Assembly (NCBI RefSeq): GCF_016863195.1 | Contig: NZ_BOOK01000003.1 | Span: 1 to 53,921, forward strand | DNA: 53,921 nt | Direction: 5' to 3' | From: Paraplanobispora takensis | GTDB taxonomy: Bacteria > Actinomycetota > Actinomycetes > Streptosporangiales > Streptosporangiaceae | In this document: piece by piece, positions 34,607 through 43,422 of the stretch | Layout: every line of letters begins with the position of its first letter | Position numbering within the stretch: position 1 is the first letter of the stretch | Notes under the pieces: model-generated | Told to the model about the DNA's origin: nothing | What the model saw: the letters and a program-made list of their open reading frames with translations, nothing else | The model's database searches: none | Made by a program: the position numbers and the translations under genes

Positions 34607-34714
34607 AGGGCCTCGGCCCCGGTTGACCGGGGCGCACGCTCCGCGGGCGGGCCGGGAGGCGGTCACCTGGCGCGGCAGGTCTCCACGGCCACCTCTCCGA
34701 TTCCTCACCCGATT

Positions 34715-34744
34715 TTGACAACCATTTTCATTTACGCGCATACT
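34715..34744 (+). promoter_or_regulatory. znuA promoter overlapped by a Zur-like box
   Basis: TTGACA (34715-34720), 18-bp spacer, CATACT (34739-34744). TGACAACCATTTTCA (34716-34730) fits the 7-1-7 Zur dyad (arms TGACAAC/ATTTTCA, 5 of 7 pairs) and covers the -35, so bound Zur would block RNA polymerase. The predicted transcription start coincides with the ATG at 34751, implying a leaderless mRNA. Confidence 0.72.
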
Positions 34745-34750
34745 GAGTGC

Positions 34751-35701
34751 ATGATGTCCGACTCCTCCCGACGTATCCCCATGCGTGTTACCGGCCTCCT
34801 CGCCGGGGTCGCCGTTCTGGCCGCCACCGCCGCCTGCAGCGCGGGCGCCGCCGACTCGGCCGCCACGGGCGGCGCGTCCGGGGTCACCGCCTCCATGTAC
34901 CCCCTGCAGTGGCTGGCCGAGCGGGTGGGCGGGTCCGACGTCACCGTCACCGGTCTGACCAAGCCCGGCGTCGAGCCGCACGACGTGGAGCTGTCGCCGC
35001 AGTCGGTCGCCGGGCTGGAGCAGACCTCCCTGGTCTTCTACATCAAGGGCGTGCAGCCCGCGGTGGACGAGGCCGTCGAGCAGCACGCCGCCGACCGCGG
35101 CTTCGACGCGGCCACCGTGGTCCCGACCATCGCCGCGGCCCCCGGGGAGCACGAGGAGGAGGGGCACGAGGAGGAGCACGCCCACGAGGTCTCCTACGAT
35201 CCGCACCTCTGGCTCGACCCGACCCGCTTCGCCACCGTCGCGACCCACCTCGGCGACCGGCTCGCCGCGGCCGACCCGGCCCACGCCCAGGGGTACAAGG
35301 ACCGCGCCGCGAAGGTCGCCGCCGAGCTGAAGACCCTCGACGGCGAGCTGGCCGGGGGGCTGACCGGTTGCGCCTCCCAGACCCTCGTCACCGGCCACCA
35401 GGCCTTCGGTTATCTGGCCGACCGCTACAAGCTCCGCCAGATCGGGATCAGCGTCGACCCGGACGCCGAGCCCTCCCCGGCCCGGCTGGCCGAGGTGGCC
35501 GAAGTCGCCAAGCGGGAAAAAGTGACTACCATTTTCACCGAGACCCTCGTCAGCCCGAAGGTCGCCGAGGTTCTCGCCCAGGAGGTCGGCGCCAAGACGG
35601 CGGTTCTCGACCCGATCGAGAGCCGGCCCGCCACCGGCGACTACCTGTCCGCCATGCGCCAGAACCTCACGACACTCAGGGCGGCGCTCAGCTGCTCGTA
35701 A
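34751..35701 (+). CDS. znuA: Zinc ABC transporter substrate-binding lipoprotein
   Basis: This 316-aa extracytoplasmic metal-binding protein of the ZnuA/AztC cluster A-I type has signal RVTGLLAGVAVLAATAAC (lipobox TAAC). Metal ligands are the His in GVEPHDVELSP, a His/Glu-rich loop (EHEEEGHEEEHAHE) before DPHLWLDP, and TGHQAFGYLADRY. A last Glu is in TIFTETLVS. It delivers Zn2+ to ZnuBC. A sequence nearly equal to the promoter Zur box occurs inside the gene (35523-35537). Start ATG 34751, or 34754 next to it. Confidence 0.92.
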   Translation: MMSDSSRRIPMRVTGLLAGVAVLAATAACSAGAADSAATGGASGVTASMYPLQWLAERVGGSDVTVTGLTKPGVEPHDVELSPQSVAGLEQTSLVFYIKGVQPAVDEAVEQHAADRGFDAATVVPTIAAAPGEHEEEGHEEEHAHEVSYDPHLWLDPTRFATVATHLGDRLAAADPAHAQGYKDRAAKVAAELKTLDGELAGGLTGCASQTLVTGHQAFGYLADRYKLRQIGISVDPDAEPSPARLAEVAEVAKREKVTTIFTETLVSPKVAEVLAQEVGAKTAVLDPIESRPATGDYLSAMRQNLTTLRAALSCS

Positions 35702-35710
35702 AGGCACCAT

Positions 35711-36490
35711 GTGAAAGACACAGAAGAAGCGTTCACCATGCGCGGCGGCCAGGTTCACCTGGACCGCCGCCCGGTGCTGCGCGGAGTCGACCTGACGGTC
35801 CGCTCCGGCGAGGTCGTGGCCGTTCTCGGCGCCAACGGGTCGGGCAAGTCGACCCTCGTGCGCGCCCTGCTGGGCCTGACGCCCCTGTCGGCGGGATCCA
35901 CCCTCCTGTACGGCGCGCCGCCCGCCCGCTTCCGCCAGTGGTGGCGGATCGGTTACGTGCCCCAGCGCCTCTCGGTGGGCGGCGGCGTGCCCGCCACGAT
36001 CCGCGAGGTCGTGGCCTCCGGCCGGATCGCCAGGCAGAGCCGTTTGCGCCTGTCCGGCGCGGCCGACGCCGCCGCGACGGACCGGGCGCTGGAGGCGGTC
36101 GGCATGGCCGACCGGGCCGGCGACCCGGTCCAGGCCCTGTCCGGCGGGCAGCAGCAGCGGGTGCTCATCGCCCGCGCCCTGGCCGGTGAGCCCGACACCT
36201 TCGTCATGGACGAGCCCACCGCGGGCGTCGACGCCGCCAGCCAGCAGCTCCTGGCCGACACCCTGGCCGACCTCGTCTCCCAGGGCAGGACGGTCGTGCT
36301 GGTGGCCCACGAGCTGGGCCCGCTGGAGCCGCTGATCACCCGGGCGGTGGTCATGCAGGACGGCTGCGTGTGCCATGATGGCTCCCCGCCCAAGGCCGTC
36401 GGCGCCCACGCGCTGCCCGGCCACGACCACGTGCACCCGCACGCCCCGGAGAAGCCCGTCGGCCCGCTCGAATGGAGGCCGACCGCATGA
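35711..36490 (+). CDS. znuC: Zinc ABC transporter ATP-binding protein
   Basis: This 259-aa ATPase of the metal-uptake transporter has Walker A LGANGSGKST, signature LSGGQQQRVLIARAL, Walker B FVMDEPTAGVD and H-loop LVAHELG. The C terminus is His-rich (GHDHVHPHA), common in zinc-family ATPases. Start GTG 35711, 9 bp after znuA. Its stop codon overlaps the ATG of a small repeat-built ORF rather than the permease. Confidence 0.93.
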   Translation: MKDTEEAFTMRGGQVHLDRRPVLRGVDLTVRSGEVVAVLGANGSGKSTLVRALLGLTPLSAGSTLLYGAPPARFRQWWRIGYVPQRLSVGGGVPATIREVVASGRIARQSRLRLSGAADAAATDRALEAVGMADRAGDPVQALSGGQQQRVLIARALAGEPDTFVMDEPTAGVDAASQQLLADTLADLVSQGRTVVLVAHELGPLEPLITRAVVMQDGCVCHDGSPPKAVGAHALPGHDHVHPHAPEKPVGPLEWRPTA

Positions 36491-36693
36491 CCCCCTCCAC
36501 CCCGGTCCTCCGCTTCCGGGGCCGCGTGCCCGCTCCGGCCTCCCGCACGTCCTCCCCCTTCCGTGGCCGCGTGTCCACCCCGGCCCTCCGCTTCCGGGGC
36601 CGCGTGCCCACTCCGGCCTCCCGCCTGTCCTCCCCCTCGCGGGGCCGCCGCGTGCCCGCCCCCGTTCCCGTCCGTCCGGAGGCGACGCGGTGA
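36487..36693 (+). CDS. 68-aa Arg/Pro-rich repeat ORF inside the zinc operon
   Basis: This ORF overlaps znuC by ATGA and znuB by GTGA, so translational coupling along the operon is kept. It consists of 26-aa repeats encoded by a 78-bp direct repeat (units start at 36497 and 36575, plus a third partial). The repeat pattern is TPxLRFRGRVPxPASRxSSP followed by xRGR. The product is strongly basic with no hydrophobic segment, signal or Cys. Origin by slippage of an intergenic repeat is likely; function, if any, unknown. It may only preserve ribosome flow from znuC to znuB. Confidence 0.5.
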   Translation: MTPSTPVLRFRGRVPAPASRTSSPFRGRVSTPALRFRGRVPTPASRLSSPSRGRRVPAPVPVRPEATR

Positions 36694-37523
36694 TCGATCT
36701 TCTCCAGTTCGACTTCATGCAGCGGGCGCTGATCGCCGCACTCCTCGTCGGCCTGGCCGCCCCGGCCATCGGCACCTTCATCGTGCAGCGCCGCCTGGCC
36801 CTGCTGGGCGACGGCATCGGGCACGTCGCGCTGACCGGCGTGGCGCTGGGCTTCCTGACCGGCACCGCCCCCGTGCTCACCGCCGTGGTGGTCTCGATCC
36901 TCGGCGCCGTGGCCATCGAGCTGGTCCGCGAGCGCGGCAGGACCGGCGGCGACGTGGCGCTCGCGCTGCTGTTCTACGGCGGCATCGCCGGAGGCGTGCT
37001 GCTCATCTCGCTCGCTCCCGGCGGGAGCAACGCCACCCTGATGTCCTACCTGTTCGGCTCGATCAGCAGCGTCACCGTCCAGGACGTGTGGGTGATCGCC
37101 CTGCTCGCGGCGGCCGTGCTCGGTGTGGTGACGATCTTCGGCCGTGAGCTGTTCGTGCTCTGCCAGGATGAGGAGGTGGCCAAGGCCAGCGGCCTGCCGG
37201 TGCGGTTCCTCAGCCTGCTGATCGCGGTCACCGCGGCGCTGACCGTGGTCATCGCCATGCGGGTGGTGGGGCTGCTGCTGGTCAGCGCCCTGATGGTGGT
37301 CCCGGTGGCGACCGGCCAGCAGCTCACCCGGGGGTTCCGCAGCACGATGCTGCTCGCCATGCTCTTCGGCATGATCGCCACGGTCGGCGGTCTAAGCTCG
37401 TCGTTCTACATCGAGGTCCCGCCGGGCGCCCTCATCGTGCTCGTCGCGCTGGGAGGGTTCGTTCTGGCCCTCGCTCTGGGTAGATTCGTACGCCGAAGCC
37501 GACCCCGGGAGTCCCAGCCATGA
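36690..37523 (+). CDS. znuB: Zinc ABC transporter permease
   Basis: This 277-aa integral membrane protein of the ABC-3 family has about eight helices and contains FIVQRRLALLGDGIGHVALTG, the family signature. GREL and LPVRFLSLL follow, and then AMRVVGLLLVSALMVVPVATG near the C-terminal half. Start GTG 36690 follows CGGAGG; the longer upstream frame is excluded because it would overlap znuC in a different frame. The stop overlaps the zur ATG. Confidence 0.93.
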   Translation: MIDLLQFDFMQRALIAALLVGLAAPAIGTFIVQRRLALLGDGIGHVALTGVALGFLTGTAPVLTAVVVSILGAVAIELVRERGRTGGDVALALLFYGGIAGGVLLISLAPGGSNATLMSYLFGSISSVTVQDVWVIALLAAAVLGVVTIFGRELFVLCQDEEVAKASGLPVRFLSLLIAVTAALTVVIAMRVVGLLLVSALMVVPVATGQQLTRGFRSTMLLAMLFGMIATVGGLSSSFYIEVPPGALIVLVALGGFVLALALGRFVRRSRPRESQP

Positions 37524-37912
37524 GCAACAGGCGCCGTGACGCCGTTCACGAAGTCCTCCGCCAGAGCGAGGGCTTCCGCAGCGCGCAGGACGTCTACGCC
37601 GAGATGCGCGCCGAGGGGGCCAAGATCGGCCTCACCACGGTCTACCGGGCGCTGCAGGCACTGGTCGACAACGGCCAGGTGGACGTCCTGCGGACCGGTG
37701 AGGGGGAGTCGGTCTACCGGGCGTGCGCCAGCGGCGACCACCACCATCACCTGGTCTGCCGCCGCTGCGGGCGCACCGTGGAGGTCGCCGGCCCCGCGGT
37801 GGAGCGCTGGGCCGAGGCGGTCGGCACCGAGCACGGCTTCACCGAGATCACCCACACCGTCGAGGTCTTCGGCACCTGCCCGTCCTGCTCGGCGAACGTC
37901 AAGGCGGGCTGA
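37520..37912 (+). CDS. zur: Fur-family zinc uptake regulator
   Basis: This 130-aa metalloregulator has a winged helix (GFRSAQDVYAEMRAEGAKIG, LTTVYRALQAL). The His-rich metal site HHHHLVCRRCGRTVEV and the late CPSC give the two CxxC structural-zinc pairs. Position as the last gene of the zinc operon and a Zur-like box at the operon promoter support Zur rather than Fur identity. ATGA overlap with znuB. It should repress znuACB when zinc is sufficient. Confidence 0.92.
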   Translation: MSNRRRDAVHEVLRQSEGFRSAQDVYAEMRAEGAKIGLTTVYRALQALVDNGQVDVLRTGEGESVYRACASGDHHHHLVCRRCGRTVEVAGPAVERWAEAVGTEHGFTEITHTVEVFGTCPSCSANVKAG

Positions 37913-38164
37913 CCCCGCCCGCCCGCTCACGCCGTACGGCCCCGCCCGCGGCAGCCGTACGGCCTCCGGATCCCGGGGACAGACGGGCAGCGGGCAGCCG
38001 GATCGTCCTGTGATGTCCGGGAGTTCCCGTCACGGTGACGCGAACGATACGGCGATGTCCTGTAACGGAGAACCCCCGGGGTGCTCCGGAGAGATACGCT
38101 TCCGGGACGGTGAGTCGCCGTACGCGCGCGACCACGCCCGTAACCGCCTACCACAGGAGTCAAC

Positions 38165-38713
38165 ATGCCATTCGGACATGACATGGTGCACTCACTCGCC
38201 ACCGCCGTCGACCTGGTCAACACCTCCCCCGCGACCGGGGGCCAGGACGGGCTGGGCGATCTGGCGGGACTGCGAGAGTTCGTGGACCGGTGGGAGGTGA
38301 GCGGCGTCGACGAACTCGGCGCCGACGACCTGAGCCGCGTGCGCGCCCTGCGCGAGGCCTTCCACAAGGTCTTCACCGCCCCCGACCAGGCCACCGCGGT
38401 CATCCGGCTGAACACCCTGCTGAGCCGGACCCGCATCACCCCCCGCCTCACCGAGCACGACGGCCACGCGCTGCACGTGCACTACTTCGCCCCCGGCGCC
38501 TCCCTGTGCGAGCACCTCGCGGCCGACCTCGGCGTCGCCATGGCGCACCTGCTCGTCGAGGGCGAGTGGGAGCGCCTGCGCACCTGCTCGGCGCCCGACT
38601 GCGAGCGCGTGTTCGTCGACGAGTCCCGCAACCGCTCCCGGGTCTACTGCGACAGCCGTACCTGCGGCAACCGCATGCACGTCGCGGCCTACCGCGCCCG
38701 CCGCCGCGCCTGA
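38165..38713 (+). CDS. CGNR zinc-finger/ABATE-domain protein
   Basis: This 182-aa protein has an N-terminal ABATE-type domain (HSLATAVDLVNTSPAT, LREFVDRWEV). The C-terminal CGNR finger has Cys in RTCSAPDCERVF and RVYCDSRTCGNRMHVAAYR. CGNR proteins are probably transcription-linked regulators; target unknown. A good leader with GGAG precedes the ATG. The region 37913-38164 before it has GTACGGC palindromes and no gene. Confidence 0.88.
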   Translation: MPFGHDMVHSLATAVDLVNTSPATGGQDGLGDLAGLREFVDRWEVSGVDELGADDLSRVRALREAFHKVFTAPDQATAVIRLNTLLSRTRITPRLTEHDGHALHVHYFAPGASLCEHLAADLGVAMAHLLVEGEWERLRTCSAPDCERVFVDESRNRSRVYCDSRTCGNRMHVAAYRARRRA

Positions 38714-38827
38714 GGCGGACGGCGCGGGAACCCGCCGGGCGGGCCGGAGCCCTTCCGGCCGCACCGCGGCCCGGCCCCCTGCGACGCCCGGCGTCTCCCG
38801 CGCCCTGCCTCCGGACGGCCTCTGACG

Positions 38828-39181
38828 CTAGGCCTTGGCGTACTCCGAGGCGCCGCCCGCGAAGTCGTAGACCACGGCCTGCTCGTCGCCCACGACCCAG
38901 GCGTCGTGCCCGGGCGTGCAGACGAAGACCTCTCCCGGACCGACCTCCGCCTCCGTGCCGTCGTCCATGCGGATGTGGAGCGTGCCCCGCACGACGAACC
39001 CGTTGTGGTGGACCTCGCACGAGTCGGTGCCGGCGATCGGCTTGACCGACTCCGACCAGCGCCACCCCGGTTCGAACGTGGCGACGCCGAAACTCAGCCC
39101 CGTCAGTTCACACAGCTCCAGGTGCCCCTTCGGGAAGTCCCGGCGTTCGTCGGGCTTGTCGATGCTCTTCACTTCGATCAT
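38828..39181 (-). CDS. Cupin-domain protein
   Basis: This 117-aa single-domain cupin shows the first motif around FEPGWRWSESVKPI and EVHHNGFVVRGTLHIRMDDG, and the second around GPGEVFVCTPGHDAWVVG. His and Glu residues are suitable for a metal. No catalytic class can be assigned. Start ATG 39181 after GGGGGAC. It lies between CGNR (convergent) and uppS on the same strand but with an 84-bp gap. Confidence 0.82.
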   Translation of the reverse strand: MIEVKSIDKPDERRDFPKGHLELCELTGLSFGVATFEPGWRWSESVKPIAGTDSCEVHHNGFVVRGTLHIRMDDGTEAEVGPGEVFVCTPGHDAWVVGDEQAVVYDFAGGASEYAKA

Positions 39182-39265
39182 GACGTCCCCCTTCGTCAGC
39201 TTCAGTCTCGCACCGGGAGAGAGCCGCCACAAGGCCGTGACCTGCGCGGAGAACCGCCGGGGGGA

Positions 39266-40042
39266 CTAACCGACCTCGTTGGGGACGGCCCCGCCGTAGC
39301 GCCGGTCGCGCTTGGCGTACGTCTCGCACGCCTCCCACAGATCACGACGGTCGAAGTCGGGCCAGAGCCGGTTGAGGAAGACCATCTCGGCGTAGGCCGT
39401 CTGCCAGATCAGGAAGTTGGAGATGCGCTGCTCGCCCGAGGAGCGCACGAACAGGTCCACATCCGGGATCTGCGGCTCGTCCAGATAGCGGGCGAAGGTC
39501 TCCTCCTTGACCCGGCCGGCCTTGACCCGGCCGGCGGCGATGTCCTCGGCCAGTTTGAGCGCGGCGTCCACGATCTCGGCGCGGCCGCCGTAGTTGACGC
39601 AGAACTGCAGGGTCAGCGTGGAGTTGTGCTCCGTCATCTCCTGGGCGTCCTGGAGCTCGGAGATGACGCTCTTCCAGAGCCGTCCGGGGCGACCGGCCCA
39701 GCGGACCCGCACGCCCATCGCGTGCAGCTGGTCGCGGCGGCGGCGGATGACGTCGCGGTTGAAGCCCATCAGGAAGCGGACCTCGTCGGGCGAACGCTTC
39801 CAGTTCTCGGTGGAGAAGGCGTAGGCCGACAGGTACGGGATGCCCAGCTCGATCGCGCCCTCGATCACGTCGAAGAGCGAGGCCTCGCCCGCCTTGTGCC
39901 CCTCGGTGCGCGGCAGGCCGCGCTGCTTGGCCCACCGGCCGTTGCCGTCCATCACGATCGCGACGTGCCGGGGCACCAGGTCCCGGGGGATCGGGGGCGG
40001 GACGGCGCCGGAGGGGTGAGGGGTGGGCGGACGGACGTTCAC
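39266..40042 (-). CDS. uppS: Undecaprenyl/isoprenyl diphosphate synthase (cis-prenyltransferase)
   Basis: This 258-aa enzyme elongates prenyl diphosphates in cis to make the carrier lipid for cell-wall glycans. All family regions are present: [20 protein letters not shown] with the catalytic Asp, [27 protein letters not shown] and [17 protein letters not shown]. Region [14 protein letters not shown], completes the set. GTG start at 40042 overlaps the recO stop (GTGA), so the two are translationally coupled; the longer frame upstream is an artefact inside recO. Confidence 0.94.
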   Translation of the reverse strand: MNVRPPTPHPSGAVPPPIPRDLVPRHVAIVMDGNGRWAKQRGLPRTEGHKAGEASLFDVIEGAIELGIPYLSAYAFSTENWKRSPDEVRFLMGFNRDVIRRRRDQLHAMGVRVRWAGRPGRLWKSVISELQDAQEMTEHNSTLTLQFCVNYGGRAEIVDAALKLAEDIAAGRVKAGRVKEETFARYLDEPQIPDVDLFVRSSGEQRISNFLIWQTAYAEMVFLNRLWPDFDRRDLWEACETYAKRDRRYGGAVPNEVG

Positions 40043-40776
40043 GTGGCGGGCTCCCTTTCTACGTGTCGAAGAGAGCGTATGCCGTGTTCCAGGTGCCACT
40101 GCAGATAGGCGGCGACCAGACCGCTGCACTCGGTGCGGTGCCGGGCGAGGGAGGCGTCGGCCGTGGCCCAGTCGCCCTTCAGCAGCGCCAGCATCAGCGC
40201 GAGGGTCTCCCCCTCGGGTACGGCGGCGCCGGCCGGGCGGCAGTTGCCGCACACCACGCCGCCGGCCACGATGGCGAACGCCCGCACGGCCGTGCCCTGG
40301 CAGCGGGCGCAGGTGTCGAGGGCGGGGGCGTATCCGGCCACCGCCAGTGAGCGCAGGAAGTAGGCGTCGAGCACCAGCCGGGCCTCGTGCTCCCCGGCCG
40401 CCAGGGCGCGCAGGCCCCCCACCAGCAGCAGGAACTGGCGGAGCGCGGGCTCCTTCTCGCCCGCGATCAGCCGGTCGGCGGTCTCCAGCATCGCGCTGCC
40501 CGCCGTGTAGCGCGGATAGTCGGCCACGAGCGCCTCGCCGTACGGGCGGATGGTCTCGGCCTGGGTGATCACATCCAGCGTGCGGCCGGTGTGCATCTGG
40601 AGGTCGACGTGGGTGAACGGCTCCAGCCGGGCGCCGAAGCGCGAGGTGGTCCGCCGCACGCCCTTGGCGACGCCGCGGATCTTCCCCGTCCGTTTGGTGA
40701 GGATCGTGACGATGCGGTCGGCCTCGCCCAGCTTATGAGTGCGCAAGACAACGCCCTCGTCACGGTACAGACTCAC
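40039..40776 (-). CDS. recO: DNA repair protein RecO
   Basis: This 245-aa protein loads RecA onto SSB-coated DNA in the RecFOR pathway. The N-terminal OB fold is seen as [33 protein letters not shown] helical region and a zinc site follow (CARCQ and, about 19 residues later, CGNCRP). GTG start at 40776 gives [13 protein letters not shown], matching family starts. It is coupled to uppS downstream. Confidence 0.94.
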   Translation of the reverse strand: MSLYRDEGVVLRTHKLGEADRIVTILTKRTGKIRGVAKGVRRTTSRFGARLEPFTHVDLQMHTGRTLDVITQAETIRPYGEALVADYPRYTAGSAMLETADRLIAGEKEPALRQFLLLVGGLRALAAGEHEARLVLDAYFLRSLAVAGYAPALDTCARCQGTAVRAFAIVAGGVVCGNCRPAGAAVPEGETLALMLALLKGDWATADASLARHRTECSGLVAAYLQWHLEHGIRSLRHVEREPAT

Positions 40777-40857
40777 TTTCCCCAGTTTAGTCCGTTGTCC
40801 TGCGTGGAAGGCCTTCAATCGTGATCAGGCGGCACTGAGGCGTCGTGGATGCGTGCT

Positions 40858-40879
40858 GTTCACCTGGAACTCACTAAAC
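40858..40879 (+). promoter_or_regulatory. Weak PHO-box-like direct repeat
   Basis: GTTCACCTGGA followed by ACTCACTAAAC matches an 11-nt direct-repeat PhoP box in the first unit fully and in the second at four of seven core bases. It is 65 bp before the phosphatidyltransferase gene. Tentative. Confidence 0.25.
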
Positions 40880-40943
40880 TTTGACCTCTGGCGCCATCCC
40901 CGCCATGTTCGAACCCGGATCCACCCCCGCACGAAAGGGTGCC

Positions 40944-42524
40944 ATGCCCCGCGTGGTCCTGCTGGGCTCATCGCCCGGCCACGATGCCGCCTCCGGCCCG
41001 TCCGCGCCGCCCGCAGCGCTGACTCTGCCCGCGCTTCCCGGCTGTCCCACGGTGATCGGCAAGCTGCACGGCCAGCTCGCCTCGCTCGACTCGGCGCCGG
41101 TGACAATCACCCGCGCGGAGACCGCCACGGCCTACCGGGGCTTCCCCGGCACGCTGGTGGAGACCTCCGACCTGGCCGGTGACCTGCGCGCCGTGGCCGA
41201 CGCCGCCGAGCGCGCCACGGAGAACCTGCTCATCCTCCCGGCCAACTCGCTGGTCCACGACGAGCTGCTCTACCAGATCACCAAGTCCAAGCGCGGCGCG
41301 CTGGCGCTGATCGCCAAGGAGCCCCGCGAGGAGGACGAGAACGGCGACTTCATCGTCCCCGACGTCCCCGTCGACGAGGCCGAACCGGAGATCGGCGACC
41401 GGTTCTTCGAGGGCCTGCCGGTCAGGACCCGCGCCGCCAAGTCCCGGGTGATCTCGGTCGGCTCCGCCTACCACGCGGTGACCCGGCCCAACGCCGTCCT
41501 GCTCGGCCCCCTGCACCTGAACGTCAGGCACGCGCCCACCCTCGCCGAGGCCGCCCGCGAGCTCGCCGACATGGCCCACCTGTTCGGCCCCGAGGACGAC
41601 CTGCTCCAGCTCCTGGTCCTGGGCCTGGTGCGGCGGGGCGTCTCGGTCGGCATCCGCGGCCGCCGCGACCTGTTCTACCGCCGGGTGAGCACGCAGGCCG
41701 AGGCCGGGCAGTTCGTGACCGAGATGGCGGCCTTCGACGAGGACCGCGCCCGGCTGAACAACGCGGTCAAGGGCGCCGACGGCTTCTTCACCACCTTCTT
41801 CGTCAGCACCTACTCGCGCTTCATCGCCCGCTGGGCGGCCCGGCGCGGGCTCACGCCCAACCAGGTCACGCTGATCTCCATCGCCCTGGGCGTGGCCTCG
41901 GCGGCCTGCTTCGCCACCGGCGAGCGCCCCGGGATGGTCGCCGGCGGCATCCTGATCTACTTCGCGTTCGTGTTCGACTGCGTGGACGGCCAGGTCGCGC
42001 GATACGCCCGCAAGTTCGGCGTGCTCGGCGCCTGGCTGGACGCCACCTTCGACCGCTTCAAGGAGTACGTCGTCTTCGCCGGCCTGGCGGTCGGCGCGGC
42101 CGTCTCCGGGATCGGCGACGTGTGGACGCTGGCGCTGATCGCGCTCGGCATCCAGTCGATCCGGCACCTGCTCGACTTCTCCTTCGGCGCGGCCAACCGG
42201 CGCAAGCCGCCCTCGCCGCTGCCCGGCATCCCGCTGACGATCAGCCCCGACACCCCGCTCCGCGCGGCGCTGGAGGAGCGCAAGGTCGCCCGCAACGGCG
42301 GCACCATCCGCAGCCTGCTGAAGATGTGGAGCAAGGCGGGCAAGTACCGCGCCGTGCACTGGGCCCGCAAGATGATCGTCTTCCCGATCGGCGAGCGGTT
42401 CGCCGTCATCGCCATCGTCGGCGCCCTCTTCGACGCCCGGATCACCTTCCTTACGCTGATCATCTGGGGCGGGATCGGCGCCGTCTACTCTCTCACCGGA
42501 CGTCTGATGAGGTCGCTCGCATGA
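40944..42524 (+). CDS. CDP-alcohol phosphatidyltransferase with N-terminal nucleotidyltransferase-like domain
   Basis: This 526-aa bifunctional-looking protein has an N-terminal half (residues 1-290) related to the DUF5941-associated transferase part. The C-terminal half is a membrane CDP-alcohol phosphatidyltransferase with the full signature DGQVARYARKFGVLGAWLD followed by ATFD, and several helices. It probably makes a phosphatidyl-inositol-like or archaetidyl-like lipid; the alcohol substrate is unknown. The next gene overlaps by ATGA and encodes DUF5941, a constant partner in actinobacteria. It is divergent from recO. Start ATG 40944 after AGGG. Confidence 0.85.
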   Translation: MPRVVLLGSSPGHDAASGPSAPPAALTLPALPGCPTVIGKLHGQLASLDSAPVTITRAETATAYRGFPGTLVETSDLAGDLRAVADAAERATENLLILPANSLVHDELLYQITKSKRGALALIAKEPREEDENGDFIVPDVPVDEAEPEIGDRFFEGLPVRTRAAKSRVISVGSAYHAVTRPNAVLLGPLHLNVRHAPTLAEAARELADMAHLFGPEDDLLQLLVLGLVRRGVSVGIRGRRDLFYRRVSTQAEAGQFVTEMAAFDEDRARLNNAVKGADGFFTTFFVSTYSRFIARWAARRGLTPNQVTLISIALGVASAACFATGERPGMVAGGILIYFAFVFDCVDGQVARYARKFGVLGAWLDATFDRFKEYVVFAGLAVGAAVSGIGDVWTLALIALGIQSIRHLLDFSFGAANRRKPPSPLPGIPLTISPDTPLRAALEERKVARNGGTIRSLLKMWSKAGKYRAVHWARKMIVFPIGERFAVIAIVGALFDARITFLTLIIWGGIGAVYSLTGRLMRSLA

Positions 42525-43240
42525 TCACCCAGCCGCAGGCCACGCCCGTCCCGGACCCGTACGAGGAGCGGCTGCGCGTGCAGACCGCGCGCCTGCTCGC
42601 CTACCGCGACGACGGCCCCCTGGTCACCCTGGTCGGGCGCAGGATGGGCCGGGGCCTGCCCCCGGTGCCGGCCGCGCTCGCCGCCCTGCTGGCGGTCATC
42701 GCGATGGCGGTGGCGGGGATGCTCGAGGACGGCCCGGTCCTGATCGTCCCGTCGCTGGTCATGGTGGCGCTGGTGCTGCCCACCGCGCCCCGCGACCACC
42801 TCGGCAAGCTCGACTGGCTGGTGCCGCCGCTGATCCGGGGCACCGAGTTCCTCATCATCGTCCTGGTGACCCTGGCCGCCGGCGCGCCCAAGTGGCTGGC
42901 GTTCGTGCTGATCTACGTGATCGGCTACCACACCTACGACACGGTCTACCGGACCCGTCAGAGCATCTGGCCGCCCGAGTGGGTGTTCCGGGCCGGTCTG
43001 GGCTGGGAGCTGCGGCTGCTGCTCATCGGCGCGGGCGCCGCGCTGGGCGTGCTGACCTGGGTGCTGGGTGCGCTCACGCTCTACCTCGGCGTGATGTTCG
43101 CCGTCGAGAGCGTGACGAGCTGGGTCCGCCTGGACAAGCAGTCGGCGACGGCCCGCGCCTCCGCCGAGGCCGAGGCCGACCTGGAGGCCTCTCCGGAGGA
43201 GGCCCTGGAGCAGGCGACCGGCGAGGCCGAGCCGGCCTGA
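42521..43240 (+). CDS. DUF5941 membrane protein
   Basis: This 239-aa protein has a soluble N terminus and a membrane region of about five helices (near residues 47-68, 70-85, 105-125, 165-200). A Glu/Ala-rich acidic tail follows (EAEADLEASPEEALEQATGE). The conserved segments YHTYDTVYRTRQ and WPPEWVFR resemble the family. Function is unknown; the ATGA overlap with the phosphatidyltransferase gene implies joint action on a lipid or glycan. Confidence 0.82.
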   Translation: MITQPQATPVPDPYEERLRVQTARLLAYRDDGPLVTLVGRRMGRGLPPVPAALAALLAVIAMAVAGMLEDGPVLIVPSLVMVALVLPTAPRDHLGKLDWLVPPLIRGTEFLIIVLVTLAAGAPKWLAFVLIYVIGYHTYDTVYRTRQSIWPPEWVFRAGLGWELRLLLIGAGAALGVLTWVLGALTLYLGVMFAVESVTSWVRLDKQSATARASAEAEADLEASPEEALEQATGEAEPA

Positions 43241-43267
43241 CATCCGGCTCCCGCCGTACGACGCACC

Positions 43268-43299
43268 GAAGGGCCGTGGTCCGCCGACCGCGGCCCTTC
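43268..43299 (+). terminator. Terminator of the phosphatidyltransferase operon
   Basis: A 9-bp outer stem (GAAGGGCCG/CGGCCCTTC) and an inner GGTC/GACC stem. Imperfect repeats of CGCATGAGCGG follow downstream before the Lrp gene. Confidence 0.7.
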
Positions 43300-43422
43300 T
43301 CGCATGAGCGGCTCCCGCCGCTGAGCGGTCCCTCCGCATGAGATGAGCGGCCCCTGCGCATGAGCGGTGGCTCGGCGTGACAACTCCGCACGCCGATCTC
43401 ACGGACTGTGTTACAAAGCAGC

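Noticed and set aside
32723-36916. 1397-codon minus-strand frame over esterase and zinc operon
   Set aside because: It lies antisense to five well-supported genes. Only the aldehyde dehydrogenase fragments within it are meaningful, and those are reported as a pseudogene.
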